A stretch of 10,950 nt of DNA from a bacterium. Its GTDB lineage: Bacteria > Actinomycetota > Acidimicrobiia > Acidimicrobiales > CATQHL01. Below are positions 1 through 10,950 of this stretch, one piece after another. The notes under the pieces are model-generated. The model was not told the DNA's origin and did not search any database. It saw only the letters and a program-made list of their open reading frames with translations. Numbering within the stretch: the stretch's first letter is position 1; the number at the start of each line of letters is the position of its first letter. The DNA lies in the NCBI GenBank assembly GCA_028819945.1, contig JAPPKQ010000320.1, positions 1 to 10,950 on the forward strand, read 5' to 3'. The position numbers were made by a program, and so were the translations under genes.

Positions 1-673
<673 letters not shown>

Positions 674-679
674 TCGGTG

Positions 680-687
680 ACCTCCTC
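680..687 (-). promoter_or_regulatory. Shine-Dalgarno of hppA
   Basis: Read on the minus strand, this is GAGGAGGT, followed by a 6-nt spacer and the GTG start at 671-673. The near-perfect anti-16S match fixes the non-ATG start of the pyrophosphatase. Confidence 0.85.
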
Positions 688-706
688 GGTGCCAAAAGTC
701 CTCCGC

Positions 707-712
707 AAGCTA
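707..712 (-). promoter_or_regulatory. Possible -10 element for hppA
   Basis: On the minus strand this reads TAGCTT, matching the TANNNT pattern of actinobacterial -10 boxes. Transcription would start near 700, giving a leader of about 27 nt that contains the Shine-Dalgarno. No good -35 box is visible at the expected distance, so this is a weak inference. Confidence 0.25.
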
Positions 713-809
713 GCAGCGGACCCTGCGGCCCGGCGGCTTCGCAACGCCCGGCGCGCAGCCCGGGGGACGGCGGGGGCGCGGTTGAATCACCGGCGCGCTG
801 CCGACTCGC

Positions 810-815
810 TAGAGT
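810..815 (+). promoter_or_regulatory. Possible -10 element giving a leaderless transcript of the folate gene
   Basis: TAGAGT matches TANNNT and ends 7 nt before the GTG at 823, the distance expected between a -10 hexamer and its transcription start. The start codon would then be the 5' end of the mRNA, which fits the lack of a clear Shine-Dalgarno. A TTGAAT at 782-787 resembles a -35 box, but the 22-nt spacing is too long for a normal promoter. Confidence 0.35.
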
Positions 816-822
816 TCAATCG

Positions 823-1428
823 GTGGAGGTATCCACACGACAGGCCCTCGCGCGCCGTCAACGACGCGACCTTCCCGCAGACCTGCAGGCCGTGGCCTCC
901 GCCGCGACGGCGTCACAGATCTGGGCGATCCCCGAGATGCACTTGGCGCGGGTGGTCGCCACGTTCATCGCCGACGACGGCGAGATCAGCCTCTGGCCGG
1001 TCGTGGCGCGCCTGTGGGCCGACGACGTCTCGGTCACGGTGCCTGCGATCGATGCCGCCGACGAGTTGGTGTTCGTGCGCTGGAATCGGGGTGCCGAACT
1101 GGTGCCGGGGCGTTTCGGCATACCCGTCCCGGTCTCGACCGAGACGGTCGACGTCTTGAACCATGACGTCATCCTGCTCGCGGGCGTGCTGTTCGGCCCG
1201 CGAGGGGCGCGGGTCGGGCGCGGCAGGGGCTACTACGACCGGGCCCTGGCGTTCCGCAACGCCCCGGGCGCGCCGATGCCGCCGGCGGGTCCATTGCTCG
1301 TCGGCGCGGGCCACGTCTTCCAGTGGGACCCCGATCTACGTTGCCGCCCCACTGATGTCGCCATCGACGCCTTCGCCTCGCCGGAGGGCGTGCGGCGTTT
1401 CGACGTCCGGTCCGCGCCATGGAACTGA
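823..1428 (+). CDS. 5-formyltetrahydrofolate cyclo-ligase family protein (divergent)
   Basis: This family converts 5-formyltetrahydrofolate to 5,10-methenyltetrahydrofolate using ATP, returning a storage or inhibitory folate to the cytosolic one-carbon pool. The protein has 201 residues, a normal length. The diagnostic Gly-rich nucleotide/phosphate loop is clear at residues 132-142 (GRGRGYYDRAL), and a FGIP motif lies at 98-101. Several usually conserved positions differ. The N-terminal Lys-x-x-Leu-Arg pattern reads RQALA (6-10). The acidic residue common in bacterial members after FGIP is Val102. The usual PG...FD segment before the loop reads AGVLFG. GTG at 823 is the only plausible start, with no obvious Shine-Dalgarno. 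The gene is the first on the rightward strand and ends 88 nt before trkA, so it may be cotranscribed with it. Family membership is confident from the loop; full catalytic activity is not assured. Confidence 0.85.
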   Translation: MEVSTRQALARRQRRDLPADLQAVASAATASQIWAIPEMHLARVVATFIADDGEISLWPVVARLWADDVSVTVPAIDAADELVFVRWNRGAELVPGRFGIPVPVSTETVDVLNHDVILLAGVLFGPRGARVGRGRGYYDRALAFRNAPGAPMPPAGPLLVGAGHVFQWDPDLRCRPTDVAIDAFASPEGVRRFDVRSAPWN

Positions 1429-1520
1429 GCGTGGAGTTCGAGACCCCGGCGGGGGGAGGCGAGCCGCCGCGTCCGGCTGCTGTGGAGAGCCCGGGCCGCC
1501 GCGGGAGGCGAGAGCCATGA
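1419..1520 (+). CDS. Possible 33-residue ORF linking the folate gene to trkA (doubtful)
   Basis: An ATG at 1419, inside the last codons of the folate gene, opens a 33-codon frame whose TGA (1518-1520) overlaps the trkA ATG as ATGA. The predicted peptide begins MELSVEFETPAGG and is rich in Pro, Gly, Glu and Arg, with no membrane segment or motif I recognise. No good Shine-Dalgarno precedes it. It could be a translational coupler or leader, but a frame this short is expected by chance in GC-rich DNA. It is recorded because it fills the only gap in the rightward gene run before trkA. Confidence 0.15.
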   Translation: MELSVEFETPAGGGEPPRPAAVESPGRRGRREP

Positions 1521-2857
1521 AGGTCGTCATCGTCGGCGCCGGCGAGGTGGGTTCCTACCTCGCCGCGCGACTCACCAGGGAGAACCATCACGTGGTGGTC
1601 GTCGAGCAGGACCCCGAACGCGCCCTGCACGTGGAACAGCACATCGAGGCCCACGTGGTCACCGGCAGCGGCAGCCATCCCGACGTCATGGCCACGGCGG
1701 GCATCGACGACGCCGACCTGCTCGTGGCCGTCACCACCGACGACGAGGCCAACCTCGTGGCGTGCATGCTGGCCCGCCAGGCCGGTGTGGAGCGGAGGAT
1801 CGCCCGCATCGAGGCCGCCGCCCTGCGGGCGCCGGGGGCCGCCGACCTGTTGCGCGCGGCAGGGGCCGACGAGGTGATCGATCCCGACGCGGAGACCGCG
1901 GTGGAGATCCTGCACCTCCTGGACTACCCGGGCGCGACCGAGATCAACATGCTCGCCGACGACCGTGTCGCGGTTGTCGGCACCGTCCTGGGCCCCGACT
2001 CCCCGCTCGTGGGCCGCCCCCTGTCGGAGAGCTTCGCCCCGTACGGACCCGACTGGGAGTTCCTCATCGGTGCCGTCTCGCGGGGCGACCGGACAGTGAT
2101 CCCGCGCCGGGACATGGTGCTGCAGTCCGGCGACGTGGTGCGGATCGTGGATCTCGGAACGTCCTCCAACGAGCTCCGGCACCTGCTCGGGCTGACGCAC
2201 GCCCGCGCCAACCGGGTGATGCTGCTCGGCGGCGGCCGCACCGGTGAGATGGTGGCGGAGCGCCTCGTGGAGATGCACGCGGAGGTGTGCCTGGTGGAGC
2301 GGGATCCCGAACGCGCCCGCGAGCTCGCCGAGACCCTCGACGACGTGCTGATCCTCGAGGGCGACATCACCGACGCCGAGTTGCTCGAGGAGGAGAGGGT
2401 CGGCGATCACGACGCCGTGATCGCGGTCACCGGCAACGACGAGGACAACATCCTGGCCTGCCTCTATGCCAAGTCGATGGGCGTGCCCGAGACGATCGCC
2501 CTGCTGCACCGCCTGGAGTTCCTGCCGCTGCTGCGCACGCTCGGCATCGACGGAGCCCTGTCGCCGCGCACCGCCTGCGCCAATGGCGTCATGCGGATCA
2601 TCCGGGGCGGCGTCCAGGTCGCCACCTACCTGGACATGGACGTCGAGGTCCTGGAGATGACCGTCGCCGAGGGCAGCAGCGTGCACGGCCAGCGCATTTG
2701 TGACCTGCATCTGCCCAAGGAGGTGCTCATCGCGGCGGTGGTCCGCGACGGATCGTCCATGATCGGCAGAGGTCACACGGTCCTGCAGGAACAGGACCAC
2801 CTCGTGGTCTTCGCCCGTCCCAAAGCGGTCGCCGCAGCCCGCAAGCGATTCGAGTGA
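1517..2857 (+). CDS. trkA: Trk potassium uptake system regulatory subunit TrkA (two RCK domains)
   Basis: TrkA is the cytoplasmic NAD(H)/ATP/ADP-binding gating ring that sits under TrkH channels and controls K+ entry. The 446 residues match the usual two-RCK form (E. coli TrkA is 458). The first Rossmann fold has GAGEVG at 7-12 and an acidic end of strand 2 (E30, D32), typical of NAD(H) binding. A TrkA-C domain follows from about 140 to 225. The second Rossmann fold has GGGRTG at 238-243, with VERDPERA closing its second strand. A second TrkA-C domain reaches the C-terminus. The second nucleotide site looks intact, so both halves could bind ligand. The ATG at 1517 is chosen because GGGAGG (1503-1508) lies 8 nt upstream and the GAGxxG fold begins immediately; an open extension upstream of it shows no homology. 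The stop overlaps the next gene's GTG (GTGA at 2854-2857), which implies translational coupling with trkH. Confidence 0.96.
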   Translation: MKVVIVGAGEVGSYLAARLTRENHHVVVVEQDPERALHVEQHIEAHVVTGSGSHPDVMATAGIDDADLLVAVTTDDEANLVACMLARQAGVERRIARIEAAALRAPGAADLLRAAGADEVIDPDAETAVEILHLLDYPGATEINMLADDRVAVVGTVLGPDSPLVGRPLSESFAPYGPDWEFLIGAVSRGDRTVIPRRDMVLQSGDVVRIVDLGTSSNELRHLLGLTHARANRVMLLGGGRTGEMVAERLVEMHAEVCLVERDPERARELAETLDDVLILEGDITDAELLEEERVGDHDAVIAVTGNDEDNILACLYAKSMGVPETIALLHRLEFLPLLRTLGIDGALSPRTACANGVMRIIRGGVQVATYLDMDVEVLEMTVAEGSSVHGQRICDLHLPKEVLIAAVVRDGSSMIGRGHTVLQEQDHLVVFARPKAVAAARKRFE

Positions 2858-3864
2858 GAGCCGCGGCGGACCCGCCGGCGCGACGCGGCTCCACCGGCAA
2901 CCGGACCCGCTCCCGAGCCGGCACCGACCTGGCCCTCTGGGCATCGCTATGGGCGAGCGTGTGCTGCGGCCTGGGACTGGTGCTGTCCGGCCTGGTCGGG
3001 CTGGCGGACCCCGCCGAGGCCGCGGCGCTGCTGGGGTTGGGCGTCGGCTGCAGTGCCGTCGCCGGACTCTGCGTGCGGCGGGCGCGCGTCCCATCGCACC
3101 CGGCGCCCATGTCCATCTTCGTGGCCGCCTGCAGTGCCTGGTTCATGATGATCCTCATCTCGACGGTGGCCTACCTGCTGACCGGTGCGACGGGATCGCT
3201 GCCGGATGCGGTCTTCGAGTCGATCGCCGGGTTCTGCACCACCAACCTCAGCGTGCTGGAGCAGCTCGAGTCGCTGCCGGTGGGAGTGCTCTTCTGGCGG
3301 GCACTGACGCAGTGGCTCGGCGGGTTCGCGGCCCTCGCGCTTCTGGCCGGGGCGTTTCCCCTGTACGTTCCGGCGCTGGTTCTTCCCGGCGACAGCGCCG
3401 GTCTTCCGGACCGTTCCTCGGCCCCGCCCTTCGGGACGCAACTCCGCAGGATCGCCGTCGTCTACGGCACCGTCAGCGGGCTGTGTGCGGCCGCCTACGG
3501 CATTGCCGGCATGGGCCCACTCGATGCCTTCGGCTACGCCTTCTCGACCATTTCCACGGGCGGATTCGGCAACCATCCCGGCGGGCTGGGGTACTTCGAC
3601 TCAACGGCTATCGAGTCAGTGGCGACGGTCTTCATGGCACTCGCCGGCGTGAGCGTGGTGACGCTCTGGTGGGCGGTGCGGGGCCGCTGGGGCGTGCTGT
3701 GGCGCTCCTTCGAACTCCGCGCCTACCTGCTGGTGCTGGCGGTGGGCATCGCCGCGGTCGCGGCGCTGACCTGGGGGGGGGGGGGGGGGGCTGGGCGGGG
3801 GGGGGGGGGCTGCCGGGGGGCGCGGGGGGCGGGGCGGGGGGGGGGGGGGCCGCCGTCACAGTGA
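2854..3864 (+). CDS. trkH: TrkH-type K+ channel subunit, first paralogue, N-terminal part (frame broken at poly-G tract)
   Basis: This is the membrane channel subunit partnered by TrkA. TrkH and KtrB proteins contain four helix-pore loop-helix repeats; this frame holds the first two and the first helix of the third. The pore loops are FESIAGFCTTN, ending at Asn131 where a filter Gly is expected, and FSTISTGGFGN at 230-240, which is normal. The first repeat keeps the FWRALTQWLGG motif of the family, but the later GMG and GVGG elements present in the second paralogue are lost (GGFAALALL, PLYVPALV). After Trp307 (3772-3774) the frame enters the G tract, encodes only Gly/Arg-rich sequence and stops at 3862-3864. 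The natural continuation is the frame at 3849-4418. If joined, the protein would be about 520 residues, a normal TrkH length. The GTG start overlaps the trkA stop. Family assignment is strong; whether the gene is intact is uncertain. Confidence 0.85.
   Translation: MRAAADPPARRGSTGNRTRSRAGTDLALWASLWASVCCGLGLVLSGLVGLADPAEAAALLGLGVGCSAVAGLCVRRARVPSHPAPMSIFVAACSAWFMMILISTVAYLLTGATGSLPDAVFESIAGFCTTNLSVLEQLESLPVGVLFWRALTQWLGGFAALALLAGAFPLYVPALVLPGDSAGLPDRSSAPPFGTQLRRIAVVYGTVSGLCAAAYGIAGMGPLDAFGYAFSTISTGGFGNHPGGLGYFDSTAIESVATVFMALAGVSVVTLWWAVRGRWGVLWRSFELRAYLLVLAVGIAAVAALTWGGGGGAGRGGGGCRGARGAGRGGGGPPSQ
3773..3849 (+). repeat. Near-pure poly-G low-complexity tract inside the first trkH
   Basis: G runs of 18 (3773-3790), 13 (3797-3809), 6 (3815-3820), 6 (3824-3829), 4 (3831-3834) and 14 (3836-3849) are separated by one to four other bases. 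Nothing else in the window is like it. It sits where the loop and pore helix of the third TrkH repeat should be encoded and separates two trkH frames. A sequencing or assembly artefact is the likeliest explanation. A genuine slippage-prone tract with G-quadruplex potential on the coding strand is the alternative. Confidence 0.9.
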
Positions 3865-4418
3865 CCGCGACCTCGAGCAGCACCGGTTTCGAGCTGGCCG
3901 GCTGGTCCGGTTGGTCCTGGGGCGCGCAGGCAGTGGTCGTGGCACTGATCGCCACCGGCGGGATGGCCGGCACTGCCGGCGGCGGCTTCCAGATGCGCCG
4001 CGCCATCGCCGCGGCCCGCTACGCCTACCGGGAGCTGGTCACCGAACTCCACCCCCACACGGTGCACGTGGTGAAGATCGGCCGGCGTTCAGTGGCCGAG
4101 AGGCCTCTGGCGCTGCTGAACGGCTACCAGATCCTGTTCGCGGTGGCCGTCCTGGCGGGTGTGTTCGGCTTGAGCCTCGCCGGCATGGATCTCTGGGGCG
4201 GCGCCAGCGCCTCGATCAGCGCGCTCGCCACGATGGGCCCCGCACCCGGCGCGGATCTGGGAGCGCTCGGCGGCGGCGAGCAGGTCGTTCTGGCGGTGCT
4301 CATGGTGCTGGGGCGGCTGGCCTTGTTCCCGCTGGTAGTCGTCGCCCGGGGGGCCGTGACGGGGACGCGTCGCCTGCTGCTGGTTGAGCGAACCAACGAT
4401 CGCAGGGCGCACTCATGA
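3849..4418 (+). CDS. trkH: TrkH-type K+ channel subunit, first paralogue, C-terminal part (out of frame with its N-terminal part)
   Basis: This frame resumes TrkH homology directly after the G tract and shows no start of its own at the junction, so it is the second half of the preceding gene rather than a separate one. It encodes the third pore loop (SSSTGF, 3876-3890), the re-entrant segment GGMAGTAGGGFQ, where the second paralogue has GGGAGSTSGGMK, then the linker and the fourth repeat with loop ALATMGP (4221-4241). That fourth loop has Thr where the second paralogue and most relatives have Asn (SNMGP). The distance from Trp307 to the third-loop Gly is 110 nt, against 75 nt in the second paralogue. 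Removing two bases or adding one would restore the frame. The TGA overlaps the next gene's ATG (ATGA at 4415-4418), so translation of the following trkH may be coupled to this frame being read. Confidence 0.8.
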   Translation, partial: AAVTVTATSSSTGFELAGWSGWSWGAQAVVVALIATGGMAGTAGGGFQMRRAIAAARYAYRELVTELHPHTVHVVKIGRRSVAERPLALLNGYQILFAVAVLAGVFGLSLAGMDLWGGASASISALATMGPAPGADLGALGGGEQVVLAVLMVLGRLALFPLVVVARGAVTGTRRLLLVERTNDRRAHS

Positions 4419-5956
4419 GACGGGCGATCCGGGGCGTCTCAGAGTTCCCGCTCGTGCCACGGGCCCCGCACCGCGAGAACCTCTCCCTGCACGTCGTCGG
4501 ACTGGCCCTCCTGTTCCTCGTCCCGGGCATGCTCATCGCGACGCTCGTGGAGTGGGGCTCGGCGAGCTCCGACGGCGAGTGGCCGTTGCTCCTCGCCGCC
4601 CTGATCACGGCCTCGGTCGGGGTGATCCTCTTCAGGGGGTTCCGGCCGCCCGATGACGTGCGACCCTCCGACGTGTTCCCCGTCGTGGTGTGGACCTGGC
4701 TGTGGTGCTCGGTCCTGGGCGCCCTGCCGTACGTGCTGGACGCCGATTTCTTCGGCTGGTCGCAGTGGGACTCGGCGCTGTTCGAGTCGATCTCGGGGTT
4801 CACCGCCTCGGGCTCGACGGTGCTGGTCGACATCGACGCACACGGCCGCGGCATGCTGCTGTGGCGGCAGTTCACGCAGTGGTACGGCGGGATGGGGATG
4901 GTCGTGCTGGCGGTGAGCGTGCTGCCGCTGCTGGGCGTGGGTGGCCAGGAGCTGATGCGCGCCGAGACGCCCGGCCCGGACAGCGACCGCCTTGCGCCGC
5001 GCATCAGCGGCACCGCCAAGCGCCTCTGGCTGGTCTACGGCGGACTCACCGTGGCGATCGCCGTGGCGCTCTTCGCCGTTCCGGGCGTGAGTCTCTACGA
5101 CGCCGTGGCGCACGCCCTCACCGTGGCGGGCACTGGGGGATTCTCGCCCTACGGCGGCTCGATCGGCCACTTCGAGTCGCTCGGCGCCGAGCTGGTGATG
5201 GCAGCCGGGATGATCGCCGGGGCCATGAGCTTCAGCCTCCACTACCGGGCGTTGCGGGGGGACTGGCGCGCCTACCGGCGGGCCAGCGACCAGATGCTGT
5301 TCCTGAAGATCCTCGCCTCCGCCACCGCGGTGATCACGCTGCTGCTGTGGCTGCGCCAGGGGGCGTCGTTCGGCCTCTCGCTGCGCGACGCCTTCTTCAA
5401 CGTGGTGACGCTGGCCACCAGCGGCGGGTTCCACAACATCCGCCCCGGCGGGCTGGGGGACTTCGCCGCCTGGACGCCGCCGGCGCAAGTGGTGCTGGGG
5501 GTGCTGATGCTGATCGGCGGGGGAGCGGGCTCCACCTCGGGGGGCATGAAGGTGTTCCGCGCCCAGATCTCCGCCGCGCACGCCCTGCGCACGGTCCGCC
5601 TGGCCCGCAGGCCCCGCTCGGTTGTGCCCGTCAAGCTGGGTGGGTCGGTCATCCCCGAAAGCGTTGTCGGGCGGGTGCTGGCCTTCGGGACCCTCTACAT
5701 CATGTCCTTCGGGGTCGGGACGCTGATCGTGGCGTCCCTCGGCGCCGACCCGGTCACTGCGGTCTCCGGTGTGATCAGCGCCCTGTCCAACATGGGCCCC
5801 GCGCTCGGAGAGGCCGGCCCGTCCTCCAACTTCACGGTGTTCGCCCGCCCCGCCCGCCTGGTGCTCGCCGGGCTCATGATCGTCGGCCGCCTCGAGATCA
5901 CCGCCGTCTTCCTGGGCGCGGCGATGATCGTGCGCCACCTGCTCCGGCACCGCTGA
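4415..5956 (+). CDS. trkH: TrkH-type K+ channel subunit, second paralogue
   Basis: This is a complete 513-residue K+ translocating subunit of the Trk system in the cytoplasmic membrane. All four helix-pore loop-helix repeats are present with canonical filter sequences: TASG at 130-133, GTGGF at 239-243, ATSGGF at 334-339 and NMGP at 459-462. The family motif WRQFTQWYGGMGM follows the first repeat, leading to LPLLGVGGQELMRAETPGP. The re-entrant gate region of repeat three reads GGGAGSTSGGMK, including the conserved Lys. A hydrophobic first helix lies near residues 26-45. The ATG at 4415 overlaps the preceding stop, with only a weak purine-rich stretch upstream, so coupled translation is likely. 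This copy looks fully functional and probably carries the main K+ flux with TrkA. TrkH proteins act as dimers, so pairing with the first paralogue is conceivable. TrkG or KtrB naming is possible, but the length and the double-RCK TrkA partner favour TrkH. Confidence 0.95.
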   Translation: MRRAIRGVSEFPLVPRAPHRENLSLHVVGLALLFLVPGMLIATLVEWGSASSDGEWPLLLAALITASVGVILFRGFRPPDDVRPSDVFPVVVWTWLWCSVLGALPYVLDADFFGWSQWDSALFESISGFTASGSTVLVDIDAHGRGMLLWRQFTQWYGGMGMVVLAVSVLPLLGVGGQELMRAETPGPDSDRLAPRISGTAKRLWLVYGGLTVAIAVALFAVPGVSLYDAVAHALTVAGTGGFSPYGGSIGHFESLGAELVMAAGMIAGAMSFSLHYRALRGDWRAYRRASDQMLFLKILASATAVITLLLWLRQGASFGLSLRDAFFNVVTLATSGGFHNIRPGGLGDFAAWTPPAQVVLGVLMLIGGGAGSTSGGMKVFRAQISAAHALRTVRLARRPRSVVPVKLGGSVIPESVVGRVLAFGTLYIMSFGVGTLIVASLGADPVTAVSGVISALSNMGPALGEAGPSSNFTVFARPARLVLAGLMIVGRLEITAVFLGAAMIVRHLLRHR

Positions 5957-5977
5957 CCGGCCCCGGACGGCCGGCTC

Positions 5978-6006
5978 TTGGCCCCGGCGGGGCCTCTCGG
6001 TAGGAT
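5978..6006 (+). promoter_or_regulatory. Probable promoter of gltBD
   Basis: TTGGCC (5978-5983) and TAGGAT (6001-6006) are separated by exactly 17 nt, a good match to a primary sigma factor promoter; TAGGAT is a common actinobacterial -10. Transcription would begin near 6012-6014, leaving a gltB leader of about 140 nt. The spacer contains a perfect inverted repeat (5980-5994). Confidence 0.55.
5980..5994. other. GC-rich inverted repeat overlapping the gltB promoter spacer
   Basis: GGCCCC, a 3-nt loop, then GGGGCC make a perfect 6-bp stem beginning 24 nt after the trkH stop. It could terminate the trk transcript, but no T-run follows (TCTCGG). It could also be an operator between the -35 and -10 boxes. 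Short GC palindromes arise easily at this base composition. Confidence 0.35.
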
Positions 6007-6012
6007 GAGGTC

Positions 6013-6033
6013 CCCTGTGGGGATCGCACAGGG
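6013..6033 (+). other. Hairpin at the predicted 5' end of the gltB mRNA
   Basis: CCCTGTG (6013-6019), a 7-nt loop and CACAGGG (6027-6033) form a perfect 7-bp inverted repeat starting about where transcription should begin. It may be a 5' stabilising stem or a dyad operator at +1. No known regulator site is recognised. Confidence 0.4.
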
Positions 6034-6152
6034 AATCGGTCGCCGACGGCGCCGGCCGGCTCGGGCGCGCTGACAGAAGCCTCATTCGGTGCGGGCGCGC
6101 CGCCAGGAACGACCCACGCCGAGCGTCACGAGACGAAGCCAGACGAGTCGAA

Positions 6153-10760
<4,608 letters not shown>

Positions 10761-10770
10761 GGATGCCGAC

Positions 10771-10775
10771 GGAGG
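10771..10775 (+). promoter_or_regulatory. Shine-Dalgarno of gltD
   Basis: GGAGG lies 6 nt before the GTG at 10782 and supports that start over the in-frame ATG at 10803. Confidence 0.75.
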
Positions 10776-10781
10776 CCCGAC

Positions 10782-10950
10782 GTGGGTGACCGCACCGGCT
10801 TCATGAAGCACGACCGCGCCGTGCCCGAGCGGCGCCCCGTGCCGGTCCGGCTGCGGGACTGGCGCGAGGTGTACAAGCCCTTCGGCATCGAGGCGGTCCG
10901 CACGCAGGCCTCGCGCTGCATGGACTGCGGCATCCCGTTCTGCAACAGCG
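10782..10950 (+). CDS. gltD: Glutamate synthase small subunit GltD, N-terminal part (cut by right edge)
   Basis: GltD is the FAD- and [4Fe-4S]-containing subunit that oxidises NAD(P)H and passes electrons to GltB. Only 56 residues are visible. They open in the usual way for the family (GDRTGFMKHDR, then RRPVPVR and DWREVY) and reach the first iron-sulfur ligand cluster CMDCGIPFC at 46-54, with Cys46, Cys49 and Cys54. The GTG start is preferred over the internal ATG because of the upstream GGAGG and because homologues begin with this Gly-Asp segment. It lies 21 nt after gltB on the same strand, with no terminator between them, so the two should be one operon. The FAD and NADPH domains are beyond the window. 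Confidence 0.95.
   Translation, partial: MGDRTGFMKHDRAVPERRPVPVRLRDWREVYKPFGIEAVRTQASRCMDCGIPFCNS

Noticed and set aside
1163..1516. Upstream in-frame extension of trkA
   Set aside because: The frame is open but overlaps the folate gene and encodes Arg/Ser-rich sequence. The Rossmann fold begins right after the ATG at 1517, which has its own ribosome site.
1169..3094. A 641-codon minus-strand open frame opposite the folate gene and trkA
   Set aside because: Same base-composition shadow; the translated product has no recognisable domain, while the plus strand has clear TrkA motifs.
5980..5994. Intrinsic terminator after the second trkH
   Set aside because: The stem is short (6 bp) and is not followed by a T-run, so it is recorded only as an inverted repeat and not called a terminator.
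4439..6085. A 548-codon minus-strand open frame opposite the second trkH
   Set aside because: The product is hydrophilic and low-complexity; the plus-strand protein is a canonical TrkH with four filter loops.

Overview
The window is about 70% GC, and long spurious open frames lie opposite the real genes, as is usual at this base composition. Gene content and GTG starts suggest an actinobacterial chromosome, possibly an Acidimicrobiia-like lineage. That placement is inference from general protein character; the window holds no phylogenetic marker such as rRNA. I see no mobile element, CRISPR array, tRNA or rRNA. The genes are mostly housekeeping.

Layout. (a) 1-673, minus strand: the N-terminal 224 residues of a membrane-bound ion-pumping pyrophosphatase (hppA); the rest lies beyond the left edge. 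(b) 674-822: a divergent intergenic region with a Shine-Dalgarno for hppA and a possible -10 box placed so that the rightward transcript would be leaderless. (c) 823-1428, plus strand: a divergent 5-formyltetrahydrofolate cyclo-ligase family protein. (d) 1517-5956: a tightly packed potassium-uptake cluster. It encodes the regulatory subunit TrkA, then two different TrkH-type channel subunits in tandem, with start and stop codons overlapping by 4 nt at both junctions. The first trkH is broken by an approximately 77-bp nearly pure-G tract at 3773-3849 that puts its two halves in different frames. (e) 5957-6152: an intergenic region with a good promoter candidate (TTGGCC, 17 nt, TAGGAT) and two perfect hairpins. 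(f) 6153-10760: a complete glutamate synthase large subunit (gltB), followed 21 nt later by the start of the small subunit (gltD), cut by the right edge.

Working together: TrkA would gate the TrkH channels in response to nucleotides, giving K+ uptake; HppA would energise the same membrane with pyrophosphate. GltB and GltD form the GOGAT enzyme for ammonium assimilation. K+ and glutamate are the classic paired osmolytes, so the neighbourhood may be more than chance, but nothing in the sequence proves a link.

The points most worth a second look are the poly-G block inside the first trkH, which may be an assembly artefact or a hypermutable tract, and that paralogue's altered selectivity filter (Asn where the first pore loop normally has Gly). 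I found no convincing new multi-gene system.
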